A stretch of 64,000 nucleotides of DNA from Chlorops oryzae (taxonomy: Eukaryota; Arthropoda; Insecta; Diptera; Chloropidae). Made by a program: the position numbers and the translations under genes. This document shows, piece after piece, positions 44,194 through 55,315 of the stretch. Every line of letters begins with the position of its first letter. Within the stretch, counting starts at the first letter, position 1. The notes under the pieces are model-generated. The model ran no database searches. It was not told the origin of the DNA and was given only the letters and a program-made list of their open reading frames with translations. Where the stretch lies: assembly GCA_020466095.1 (NCBI GenBank), contig CM035808.1, positions 24,448,796-24,512,795 of the forward strand, in the 5' to 3' direction.

Positions 44194-44705
44194 TTTTATA
44201 TAGCCCAATTATTCAATCTTTATTTGTTCGCGTAGGTCTATGTACCAGTTGACATGAAAGTGCGTATATTAGCCCATTCCGGTATGCTATTTGAACCTTC
44301 CTTTTGTACAACTGTGTAGAATTGTGGTTGAGATCTCATTTAAAACTTTTTTCTACAATTAACGGCTGACTTCATTCTACGTTGTAATTCAAAGGCATCT
44401 GGTTTTTGTTTAACATATCCTTGCAAGTGCTATCATATTTTTGACATTTTGTTTCCATCAGCCGTCAGCTTTTCGCTGTGAAGGATATAGTCCAATCGAT
44501 CATAGCGCGATTCGAGATCGTTGACAAAATTTTAATTGCTTTGATGCATGATGGCAATGTAATGAATACGTAAGGTTTTCATGACCTTATCTCTGTATGT
44601 GAAGAGAAGATCTCGATTTTTCGAACCGTCTTAGATCCGCTTGTCAAGTTTCATTGTAGAACCAATTCATTTTCAATAATTACTGGTCCTTGCTTGGGTT
44701 GAGTT

Positions 44706-44830
44706 CAGTAGCGTAGTGAGTGGATTATATCATATTTTAATTTTTACGATGATCTTTTATTTGGATCGGGAGCGGGGGCGGAATTTCCCCCATTGTGTCC
44801 CAGGTGCCGAAATGTCCTGCTACGCCACTG
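44706..44830. mobile_element. 125-bp hAT-type MITE
   Basis: CAGTAGCGTAG and CTACGCCACTG form inverted ends of the Tip100 hAT type (CAGTGGCGTAGC-like). The flanks GTTGAGTT (44698-44705) and GTTGAAAT (44831-44838) match at six of eight bases, fitting an old 8-bp duplication. Confidence 0.7.
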
Positions 44831-47800
44831 GTTGAAATATTCAATTTATGTAAAAAACTTTATGGTTTGGAGAATTGGAGACTTCATGTTGAAAGCTCCT
44901 CCAAGCAAAATTACTTAAGCATTTTCTTTTATTGAAATTTTTTCTATTCCTCACCGAAGTGAAGATGATTTCATGGGATGAACAAAGGTACTAAATTTAA
45001 TATCTCTTCCTACAATAGTTAGGTATATCTTGCCGCGACCGGCTTTAGCACTCACATGCTTTTGCCTATTTTCTTTTTCCCCTAACCTGGCAATAACATT
45101 GTTTCACACAAACATATTTTCGCATCAGCGTCCTTCTCCCTTCCGAAGGGTTTTCCGAATATTACAAATATTCCATAAAACTTTTTGTATTCCTCATTGA
45201 GGCTTGGGGCAAGTTCGGACTTGAATTTCGAATCCTTCCAAATCATATTCCTGTTTTGTGTGTCATCGAGGAGACGGACCCCGAATGAAATCGCAGCAAT
45301 CAAGGTACATATAACGGATTTAAGTGTGGGTCTCAAGCTAATCAAAACGTGAGCGATAATTTTGTTTTATACTTATTTGACTGGAAGGGCTCAAAAAGGA
45401 CACATCAGAGACAGAACAACGTTCTCACATAGGTAATTGTGTCCGTCTGATTGTGTGAGTGTGCAAAGAAATTCAAATACGCGCTCTGCTTCAGGCGAAA
45501 TCGCCCGAATGGGAGTGTAAAATCGACTATGGTGGCAGTTGCGTCGAGGGGATTCTGGGTTGACATACAAGCATATCTACATTTTTTATTAGGACCACAC
45601 TTGCCGTGCATAACTGAAATGATGGCAATAACAAAACCAAAAGTCAAATTGCTAAAACATACATACATATATTCGTACATACAGACATGTACAAAGTTAA
45701 TGATTTATTCAAAAAAAAAAACGAAGAATGAAATTTGAAAGGGAAAGGATTGAAAAACTTCGCTGAAGGAACACTCAATTGCGGAGCACAAAACCTAATT
45801 TGGCCGCTAAGTTTTTGAGCCTTTTACTTGAAGTCCTTTTGAATTTTGTAGCGATTTTCTGCAACTGGATTAGCGCACTCTCATTGTGCTCGTCGTCTGT
45901 TGCCGTCGAGACCGTGACCAATTAAAAGGCGCCGTCCGAGATATTCATAACCAAATCCACAGGTGGCAAGTGACATGGCTTATCAATTTGGTCTTTGATT
46001 TTTACTTTTTACTTTTCATTTTTCTCTTTTCCGTTTTAATCTCCCTTTCATTCTATCATTCGCAATGCGGCAGATCGAAAATGTACGAACCTACAACGAA
46101 GACGCTTTCCAAAACTACGTGAGACAATGGAAAATGCACAAAGTGCAGTGAAAGGAAAAAGACAAAAAAAAAAAAAAAAAATCAGAAAGAAAAATCAGAG
46201 GAGAATCAAAAACATGTTGAGGCACGAAAATAATTACACACACTCTCACAAAGATTCTAATCACACGCACACACAATTAATTCAACAACACGCTGAGAAG
46301 ATGCGCTAATTCGGCATTGGTCGGCTTTAAAGTATGCAACGTTTTTTGTGGCAAGGCTTATCCACAGATTTTGATAACTTTTATATATTTGTTTTTTGTT
46401 TGTTTGGTGTTTTGTTTGGTTCGCTTGCCATCGATTTTTTAGACGCGGATGAAAGGAAAAATTGATGAACTTTCTCTAAAAAGATGTGTGTTTTTTAAAG
46501 GTTTAACGGTCTAAAGAATCTTAGTTTCTTGACCGATCTTATAACTATGTAGAAAGAAGTTTTAGAGGGGTTTATTTTCTTCAAATTATGGGATAATTTG
46601 TTCAAATCGGATGATGCCTTCTTGGGTTGTGCTATAAAAAGGTGCAATGCTTCCTTTAAAAAAAAAATTTTTTTTTTTTAAAATTGCTATAAAAAATGTC
46701 ACTTGCATAAAATTTGAAAATAAATAATTTTTCGTGTTTAGAAGTCCAAAGTCGATAAGAAAAGTGCATTGAGATGTCTTTGAAAAAATGCTGCAATTTA
46801 GTCTTATTATCACATCAAAAGAAAAAAATTATTTCGTCTGATTAAACCTCGAGTTTTTCTTTCCATGGTTGTTTATCACCGAATGCCATCGATATGCAAT
46901 CGAAACTCTCTATAACGAATTTCAAGTGACCGGAACAAATATAAAAATAGAGAGTTTCGATTCTACATGTATGTCTATAAAGGAAGATGTCATTTATTTT
47001 GTTGTTTAGGGTTGGTTAGGGGTTGAAAATCTAAATATTTTATTTTCGCATTAAATCTGATGAATGTTGAAATAAAACATTCCAATTTATAATTTTCGAA
47101 ACTAAAAATTTTGAAGAAACGCGTAATGCTTAAGTAAATTTGTATTTTAAATCTGTACTCAAGTGAAAATCTGAATGAGGTTTGCGTCGAAACAGAGCCA
47201 AGTAACACCCGAAACAAAGTAAAATTAAAAAAAAAAAATTGCAAAACGGTACTTTTGAAAGTAAATGTGATGTAGACAGTTAGTAAATATTATTCGTTTC
47301 CAGGCCTGTAATTGAAAGGAAGATTTTTCTAGAAGCATTCGCCGAATTTCAAGTAAATGGCCAGAACACAGAGGCAGAATTGTGTGACACCCGAAACGCA
47401 CACTTTTCGAATTGTAAAATCGTTATCCTATATGCCAAACTTTTATAATTTTAAATTTAGATAAAACAACTAGAAACGTAGAGAATAAAGTGCTTTAATG
47501 GCTAAAATATTCTTTCGAAATACATACAAATTTATACTTTCATCGAAAAAATGTAACACCCGAAACGATGGAATGACCCTTTAGTCTTACATATGCATTC
47601 TGTTACAATCAGTCCCTAAGACCTGAACATACCCAATTTGCGAGGCTCAATCGGAGGTGGCTCGGACAATCGAGCAGCCCAACTTGCATGTCTGAGCACA
47701 TCAAATCGCTGTAATTTATTGTTGCACGCCAAGTTAATGAGCTACACGGCTCAGGATAATCAATGACCAATGCATGGTGGATACGAAAAAAAATCAAGAA

Positions 47801-49313
47801 AAAAAAATTGTCTATAGAAAAACAACAGCCACAACAACAATAACAAAACCTACAGAAGGTATTTTAAAGAAGAAAATTCAAAATAAAGACGAAGGTCGAA
47901 GGTAAATCTGTTTTCATAATCCGTAGCCATAAAAGCAATCATGGCGTGCAGGTAGAAAATTAAGCGTTCGTGTCTGAAGGAAAATTGTTGGAAAATCATC
48001 AAAGCATTTTCAAAGAAAACGTTAAGACCACAAACACAGCGTAGACAGAAATTCAAGACCATGCCAGCAAGGATTAACTGGCTTAAAAATAATAAACGAA
48101 AAAGAAAAATAAAGAAGAAAAGCAAAAAAAAAAAAAGGCATTTATATTAACAACGGCGCAGGCGCAGCTGTGCGCTCTGCTATAAACTTATGTCAATTGT
48201 GTGTGACAATATTTCCACATTTTAATGAATCGAACATGATCGCTATTTATGCATATCTATCTTTATTTGATTTGAGTAAACGAATGTATCTAAAGTTTTA
48301 TTGCTTTCTCTACATTAGATCCTCGGAAATGAAAAAGGCAGTCGCGAAAATGGAAAAAGAAAATTACAGCAAATGATTTACTATTTTTGTATAAAAAGTC
48401 ATGGATGTTTGTTTTATTCCGGGACCTTGATTGAAGTTTTCTCCTTAAAATACATTAGAACGAGAGCGTCATCCAGGCTATAATGAAGGGGGAATTCTTT
48501 TTTTTTTTAGTTCAAAATTACAGTAGATGTAGAATTATGGCTCAATTTTCAAGTTAATTCCGTCTTAAAATGGGGGGTTGGTAGTAATGGCCCATCGGCC
48601 CCTGAAAAATACGCCATTGCGTTCGAATGGAGCTCAAATTTTAGTATTATGTCTAACTCCTTTTGTATTGGGCTTAAGTTCACTAATTTTCCACTATATT
48701 TTTTTAAAATTTTTTATTTAAATTTTTTACGCCATCATTTAGCTCATAAATACATACCTACGTCACATCAGACTATGTATATCAGCAGTGATTGTTTTTA
48801 AATAATTGAACCGCAATCGTCATGAACAGGGCTCGTGAAAAATGCTCCAAATAGGTTAAAATCAAGAAAAATATGATGGACTCAGAAAACATTATGTGGT
48901 CTGCCTGGATGTCAGAACGACCTATCTGCCTTTTTGAATATGTATATGTAATAATTAGACAGCGGATAATATGCAAATGCATATCTTTAATAGATGATCG
49001 GATTTAAATTTTGTTTGCACACAAATTCGTTTCATAAGAAAATATTGCAAATGAGCCCTATTTCATTTTGCATATTTTGCATAAATGCATATTCTTGCAT
49101 ATTCTTGCATATTTCCAATATGCAAAAATATGCAGGAATATGCACGTATATGCACTAATATGCACGAAAAAAACCTTATGAAATAATTGTTTTCGACTTG
49201 TCTTACGCGAAATACAACTGCTGATCTAGTAGGCAAATGCAAAACCGTTGCAAATATTTGTCATTTGAATCAAAAGTTATAATTTTACTTCGATTTTTAA
49301 ATGAACGTATAAG

Positions 49314-49490
49314 ATGCCGAAAACGAAGTTTGCTTCCAAAAGAGCACAAATAAATAATTGGCTCAATGAAACGCAATCGGCATGTTTTGAGTTTGATGGC
49401 AATCAATTAATATGCGTCAGGTGCAAAAAATATGTGAGTTTTCATATTGAACCAAAGCATAAAGTTTTCTCATGCCCAGTTTCACAGTGC
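49314..49490 (+). pseudogene. hAT BED/CGGBP1-like zinc-finger fragment
   Basis: From ATG 49314 it reads KRAQINNWLNETQSACFEFD, then a GNQLICVRCKKYV block with a C-x2-C pair followed by FHIEPKHK. This is the layout of the N-terminal DNA-binding finger of hAT transposases. Unrelated sequence takes over at about 49475-49490 and no catalytic domain follows. Confidence 0.65.
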
Positions 49491-49659
49491 ACACTTAAGT
49501 TAAGTGACTTAACCCTCCTTTAATGATTCAACGTTGCTTAAGCGACAGAATCAATTTCAGAGTGCTTTAAAAAGTACCGCTTAAGTTAAACTTAAGCTCC
49601 CAAGGTTGGACGCTTAGGCGAAGTTTTGAATTAATAAAAAAAAAAGAAAAAAACGCGAC

Positions 49660-49735
49660 CAGGGCGGGAATCGAACCCACATACTTCCAAATCGTAAGTT
49701 GGCATCTCAGACAACTACGCCACGAAGCCTATGTT
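49660..49735 (-). ncRNA. tRNA-like head of an inserted SINE-type unit
   Basis: On the - strand: GGCTTCGTGGCGTAGTTGTC (A-box), GATGCCAACTTACGATTTGG, then GTGGGTTCGATTCCCGC, a perfect T-arm with B-box. The acceptor stem does not pair, so it is not a working tRNA. The GCCAACTTACGA block is shared with the units at 9005 and 44086. A T-run follows on the - strand. Confidence 0.6.
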
Positions 49736-50851
49736 ATCAATTTTTTTATTTTCCAAATGTCAACGAAAATAAAATATCTCAATTTATATACAAAATATAC
49801 TGTTTTTATTCTGCATATTCCTGCATATTCCTGCATATTCTTGCATATGTTTTTGCATATTCTTGCATATGTTTTTGCATATTTTGGATATGCAGTCTTA
49901 AATCAAAAATAGGTCTTTCAAAAAGTCAAAATTCAAAATTTTATTTCATTCTGACTTAAAACAAAAAAGTGCATAAAATCCGCTGTCTAGTAATAATACA
50001 AAGGACATATCTATGTATGTATTTTTTGGCTTTGCTGAAAAAACGTAAATTTGCTTAAAATTTTCGCACCTTTAAAACTCTTTAAATTATCGTAGTAACC
50101 GGAAGAAGTGTCTGCCAATGAATTTTTCCTTATAAAAATTTATGTATTTTAAGTTCTTAAAACGATAGACTTGCTGCTCTCATGATTTCAGAGCCGAATT
50201 TGATGGTTTTCGACTTCTGAGAATGCCTAAGGGGACTCTTCTTAGGAATAGTGAATCCCCATTGCACCTACGACAGGTGAAATAGTATACCCAGCATTAA
50301 TAAAAACTTTGCTTCTATACCTTAAGTCTGCGGAACACTGCCGCTCAGTCTAATACTAAAAAGGATGAAAAATATTATTTGAGATGACTTTTTTGGCATT
50401 AGTCAAACATTTTGAAAATATTTTTTAGATGCATTTTTTTTTGTATATTTGAACGCTATTTTTGAAGGACTGGATTTTTCCCCCGAGCCCTTGTTATGAA
50501 ATTGTGGGGATCTCACTGTATAATTAAATGCTAATTTCGAAGCTAAGGAGCACTATAAGCTTTTTTTTAAAACTCCCTTTGACATCGGGTTTTGCAGGAC
50601 AAAAGGGTACCACAGGTGTTCCCACATTCTCCTCTAGAGTTAAAGGTTCACGAAATTTTTTTTTGTGAAAAATTATCGCATTGAGGTACTAAAGTGGCGT
50701 CCTCATAAACCCGCCTTGAAGCTCATATGAGAACATCTTTGAATTTATTCAAATTTTAATGATATCATTTACTTTTTTTTAAATTTTTTTCTCTTTCGGC
50801 ATCTAATCAAAATTCTTAGCTTATTTCCGTATCGATATTTCAAAGTGAAAA

Positions 50852-52263
50852 ATGTCATTGAAGAAATTGTTTCTCCTAAACATTTTTGTAGTTATCCGCG
50901 CTGTCACCGATTCAAATCACGGTTATCGCTTTAAGTTGGATGTTGGAAATCCGGACATACTTTGCCCTGATCCCGACTATGCATGCCCAAATGGGAAAAT
51001 TCATTACCTGTGCAAAGTTAAGACAGTAAGAAATTTTTTACATCGATCGAATTTTCGCAGTAATTGAAAAATGTAAAAGAAGAAAATTCTTTCCAGAGCT
51101 ACGAGGCGGCCACGACATGCCCCAACTATGGAAAGTTCACACCATCGAGGAAATTTATAAGATCATTAGTCCAAGGTACCAATGGCATACGCAATAAAAT
51201 TGCTCTTGATCTTGGCATATCAAATATGAATATCGTTGTGAGTAGCAAATTTTTGGATATTTATTTCATTTTATTCAATACGGCGAAGCCTCTTTACGGA
51301 TAGCCGTAATGTTCGTATAATAGTACCACAACTTATTTGAGGTTTCACTGTATTTGAAATTGAATTCTTGGCTTAATTTTTACTTTGAGCTTTTCTGGGA
51401 TTTCGCTCAGACTTAATCATGAGAGGTGATCTACCATCAATTGTTGGTAGTCCCTTTGTAGTTTTAAGGAGACAAAATTTCAGAAGAAAACCCAGAAAAG
51501 CCCATAAAGTAAAGTTGCTCCGAATTCTTTCCCTTGAGTTGTGTGCTAATGAAGAATTTCAAATTAGTATTGGAGCGATCAATTGAGCCAAATGGCTAGC
51601 GAATTCGCAAAGGAATGCAAACGAGGCCAAGATCCGTGTCTAATAGTGGGTGAAAAACGTGTCCGAGTTAGTCAGAACTATGTGTTCTTTAAGGGAGCGA
51701 TAACCGATCGTGTTGCTGGCCGTATTGTTCGTTTTTGGTTTCGCGAGTTTGGCACCGATGTCTTGAATTGGCGTGACTATAAAATAAAACACAAACGAGG
51801 AGAGATGAATTTCCTAACCCAAATGATATATCCACTCGTTGAATTCATCGGCTGCGGCGGTGCGCTGTGAGTGCGAAAATTTTGATTTTTCATTTGGTTT
51901 AATTTAATTTTTTTTTTTTTGTTTTTTTGTTGAACATTTCCCAGAATGTACGATGGGTACTTTTTTATGTGCTACTACCATCCGCCGTACAATCGAAGTG
52001 AATTTCCCAAGTATTTTTCAAATGGATATCCCTGCACGAATTGCTCCCTGTCGAGAACGACTTGTTCGAAAACGTTTACCTCACTCTGTGGGCTTGGTAA
52101 AATGGCGAATATTTCCGATGACTGTAAATATATGAAAACATTTTGTATTCTTACAGATTTCGATATAGATGGGACGTCATATCCGAGGTTGAATTTTTTC
52201 TTATTATTTTCCAGCATTTTGTTATTTTTCTACATAGACTTTTCATATAGATGCGAACTGTAA
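50852..52263 (+). CDS. CAP-superfamily (antigen-5-like) secreted or surface protein, copy A
   Basis: Exons 50852-51025, 51097-51237, 51568-51866, 51945-52096 and 52157-52263 give about 290 residues. A hydrophobic start (LFLLNIFVVI) is a probable signal peptide. Family features in order: a Cys-rich N-terminal lead (ILCPDPDYACPNGKIHYLC), VQGTNGIRNKIA (first CAP helix, usually N..R), YWSDQLSQMASEFAKEC (helix 2), MNFLTQMIYPLVEFIGCGGA in place of the usual GHFTQ..W....VGC, and MYDGYFFMCYYHP. It ends with a Cys-rich hinge (YPCTNC...CSKTFTSLCGL) and a hydrophobic C-terminal tail. The His residues of the CAP cavity are not retained at the expected sites. The last intron (52097-52156) is 60 bp and open in frame, so it may be retained. 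The biochemical role is unknown. Confidence 0.85.
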
Positions 52264-52713
52264 ATATTATTAAAATTTCTCTTTTCCTTTCCTCTTTTTG
52301 GTTTTTTTTTGTTTTTTTTTCTGTTCTGCATTCATCATGTAAGCCTTCGACTTTAAATGCACTATAAGAAAATATATAACCAAGCATTTAGAATATTAGA
52401 TCAAAAAGTTCCTCGAAAAAGGGTTAGAGCATTTTTCGATAACCTTGAGAGAATTGGCAACGGAATTGAACAGAAAGCGGTGATACATTAAGCTTTGGAT
52501 CCTTGCCTTCGATTTTGAATGCTCACAAGTCATGAAAGTTGAATCTCTCAAAAGTCTGCAATCTTTACTTTATTGATTGCATTATTGAAGATTTCGGGAA
52601 GGAGTGGTTGAAGAATTTCGCTGGTATTTAATCCCCCTTATTACGAAAGTCGAAGTCGAAGTCGACGACGACTCTATTTTTATGGGGGACTATTTATCAG
52701 CTCCGATTCTTAA

Positions 52714-52915
52714 TATTCCCGGGAAGTTTTTCGGTGCGGAATTGAAAAAAATCTGTCTTTTTCAAGCACACTGAAGGAGTGAGTATAAAGGATCAAAGTA
52801 TTTTGAATCTTTTTAAGTAAAAGTCATCACATTTTTTCTTTTATTGACGCTTGGAATGCTCCTTTTTCCGAGGAGAAAAATTCCTAGGGGAAAAACTCCC
52901 GAGGAATATTCATTT
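52714..52915. mobile_element. Foldback family F, copy 2 (between the CAP genes)
   Basis: Starts ATATTCCCGGGAAGTTTTTC and ends GGGGAAAAACTCCCGAGGAA. Preceded by TTATCAG, as is copy 1. Confidence 0.75.
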
Positions 52916-53461
52916 AGAATAGGTCTGTATGTCTTTTTTACAGAGGAGTATCAGAGAATTGATCAGTTTGATGTGACCAGAGTAGCCATGGGGACAAAAG
53001 GTTTTCAAAATTACAAAAATGATTTATTATTATTATATTATTCAATTTAGGAGAATCCGGTCTCAGAGCAATCATTTCATTCATCATCTTAAAGAGATTG
53101 TAATTTGTCGCTTACATTTCATTAAAATACTCATAAAATACTGTGTCCATCAGATCCGCTTTAAAATTGCTTCTTCTTATCACTTAAATTATCGCATTAC
53201 TCGATCCTATGGCGAATTCGAGACAATCGTTCCTTAGTACAAAGCTATCGTAAGAACGGTTACCTTCTTTGGATACTTTGTGTTTTTCATTGAAAAAACG
53301 ATTGTAGCTTTGCGCATTTTCATTGCGATTGTTTTCACAAAATCCAAAAAACAAAAAAATATTTTTTTAAAAATTAAAAAAAAAAAAAAAAAAAACAAAA
53401 TTCAAAAGCTCCCACAAAGCCTCAGCGAAAATATATCCCGTCACCTGCCATAATACTTAAA

Positions 53462-55315
53462 ATGTCGCCCAAGAACATCATCACCATAATTCTGGCGAAT
53501 ATCTTCATGATTTCCGGCGATGTTTTGCTGACGAGACGTCAAGAGCTCGGCGAACTCAATCGCTTTAAGATCGATCATGGCAATCCTGATATCATTTGCC
53601 CCAGTCGCAACTACACCTGCGAGGACGGCACAAAGCATTTTCTATGCACAGCGGTATTTCCAATAAATCCGAACGGCCTTCCTTTGAATTGTTGTTCTAT
53701 TGTTGTTGTTTTTGTTGTTATTCTCACTTCCTCCCCAGACGCAACGAATGAATGCCAAGTGCGTATGCTTCAGTCCAGTGGCAATGACGCGAAGGATGAT
53801 CAAAATCTTTGTGCAAGGCACGAACGGCATAAGGAATAAAGTTGCAATAGACTACAACATTGCCAATATGAATGTTGTTGTAAGTTGAAGCGCGCGAAAA
53901 GAAAATGAAACCGAGAACCACTTAAGTCAACTTTGAAGGAGACCGAGTCATCATTTGACTTAAGTGGTTGTCTCTTATTATTTTTGGAAAATTATTATAT
54001 TATTTTATTTATTAATTTTTTCTTTTTCGAAACGGAAAACTGAAGTATTGGAGCAGAGAACTTATGATGATGGCCAGTATGTTTATACTAGAATGCCGTA
54101 TGACCCATGATCCATGCCGGACACTTGGTGAAAAGAATCTGACGCTCAGTCAAAATCGTATACTTCTTAAAAGTGAACTAACCGACCGTTGGCCCGGACG
54201 TGTTGTTCGGCATTGGTTTTTAGAAATCGGTCCCGGCTCCAATTGGGAATCCGTGGAGCGTCGAATCTATAAAGGAGAGCTTTCTAATTTTACGAACATG
54301 GCGTATCCATTGGCGGAGTTTATGGGCTGTGCCGGAGCACGGTTAGTCGAAAAATCAGTCCCGATTCCGGGAGTTTTTCTCTGCGGATTTGAAAGAAAAA
54401 AAATTCTTTCATACTAAACACAGTGGGAAGGCAATATATAGGGAGCAAGAATGTCCAAAAATCTTAAGCAAAGGTCATCACTTTCTTTTTTTTAGTGGCG
54501 CTAAGAATAGTTCCGTTTTCCGTCGAAAAACATTTCTTGTGAAAAAACTCCCGAGGAATATTCATTTAGACTAGGGCTGAGTAGTACAATTAAATACCCA
54601 GCTTCGGGGTTCAATGTACCATGGTTTAAACAACTTAAAACTTGACTGACGGAACTATTTGAAACGAGATCAGGCCACATACTAAACTATCCAACTGCTA
54701 GTTGGAAAGTCAGAAGGTATTGTATAAATCCGTAAGTCCTCCTGAGGCTTACAATATTTTCATAACAGAACATTTCGATAGAAAATCATTTTTTGTAGGC
54801 TAGGGTCGCATGGGGATGTGTGTCTTTAAAAAAAAAAAATATTTTTCCATCAAAATATCTTATAGTGTAAATCTTGTCCAGCTGGACCTACTGAAGCTGG
54901 GTATAGAAAGACTGATTTTCCTGGATTTAATAAATTGAAGAGATATTGAGATAACAAAATTCTCTTTTCAGTTTGCAGCCGGGCTTTTTTATTGTGTGCT
55001 ACTTTTATCCGGCTTTTAATATTCAACAATTTGAGGAGGATTTTGTATTTGGAAAAGCCTGTACGTCTTGTGTATATACTCGTCCGACTTGTTCCAGAAC
55101 TTTCATTGGACTTTGCGGTGTGGGTGAGTAAGAAACTAAAATCTGAATTAAATTTTAAGAATATTTCGGCAATTCCACATTTGATCAATTATTTTCCCCA
55201 TATATTTTAAGATTATGAAGTCGATATGGTATCAAAAGCCTCAATTTTGTCTGAAAATACTGTTTTTTTTTATATATATTGTATATGTTTCTATTTTGCA
55301 CGTTGTTTTTTATAA
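53462..55315 (+). CDS. CAP-superfamily (antigen-5-like) protein, copy B
   Basis: Exons 53462-53653, 53739-53879, 54046-54341, 54972-55123 and 55212-55315 give about 294 residues. Exons 2 and 4 have the same lengths as in copy A (141 and 152 bp) and the same phases, so the two are tandem duplicates. It shares VQGTNGIRNKVA, the YWS..L.MMAS start of helix 2, FTNMAYPLAEFMGCAGA, GFFIVCYFYP and the Cys-rich hinge (ACTSC...CSRTFIGLCGV). The N-terminal hydrophobic stretch is a likely signal peptide; the tail from 55212 is hydrophobic with several Cys. Exon 2 replaces part of the copy A sequence by a Cys-Val-Cys stretch. AATAAA overlaps the stop codon (55314-55319). Intron 3 holds a family F foldback starting 20 bp after its donor. 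Confidence 0.85.
54361..54572. mobile_element. Foldback family F, copy 3 (inside CAP copy B intron 3)
   Basis: CCGGGAGTTTTTCTCTGCGG at the left and GAAAAAACTCCCGAGGAATA at the right are inverted. The intron is about 300 bp longer than its counterpart in copy A, partly because of this element. Confidence 0.78.

Larger units (their letters stand above)
48956..49989 (+). mobile_element. 1034-bp non-autonomous hAT element with perfect 8-bp duplication
   Basis: TAGACAGCGGAT and ATCCGCTGTCTA are exact inverted ends. GTAATAAT lies directly on both sides (48948-48955 and 49990-49997), the hAT signature. Subterminal arrays of TGCATATTC(C/T) run inward at both ends (49075-49165 and 49815-49895) in opposite directions, likely transposase binding sites. 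It retains only a short zinc-finger frame and carries an inserted tRNA-like unit. Confidence 0.92.
39745..50851. other. Long intergenic region, transposon-rich at its left end
   Basis: No host gene is supported. 39.8-43.4 kb is a chain of inverted-repeat elements and 48.96-49.99 kb is a hAT element (both listed). 44.9-48.9 kb is AT-rich with scattered simple repeats; a block at 45880-46125 has higher complexity but no domain I recognise. An inverted motif related to the element end at 61475 (CTCTCTATAACGAA) occurs at 46905. Confidence 0.65.

Noticed and set aside
52097..52156. Treating CAP copy A exons 4 and 5 as one uninterrupted exon
   Set aside because: The frame is open, but copy B has a real intron at the same position and phase, and GT/AG borders are present in A; kept as an intron with possible retention.
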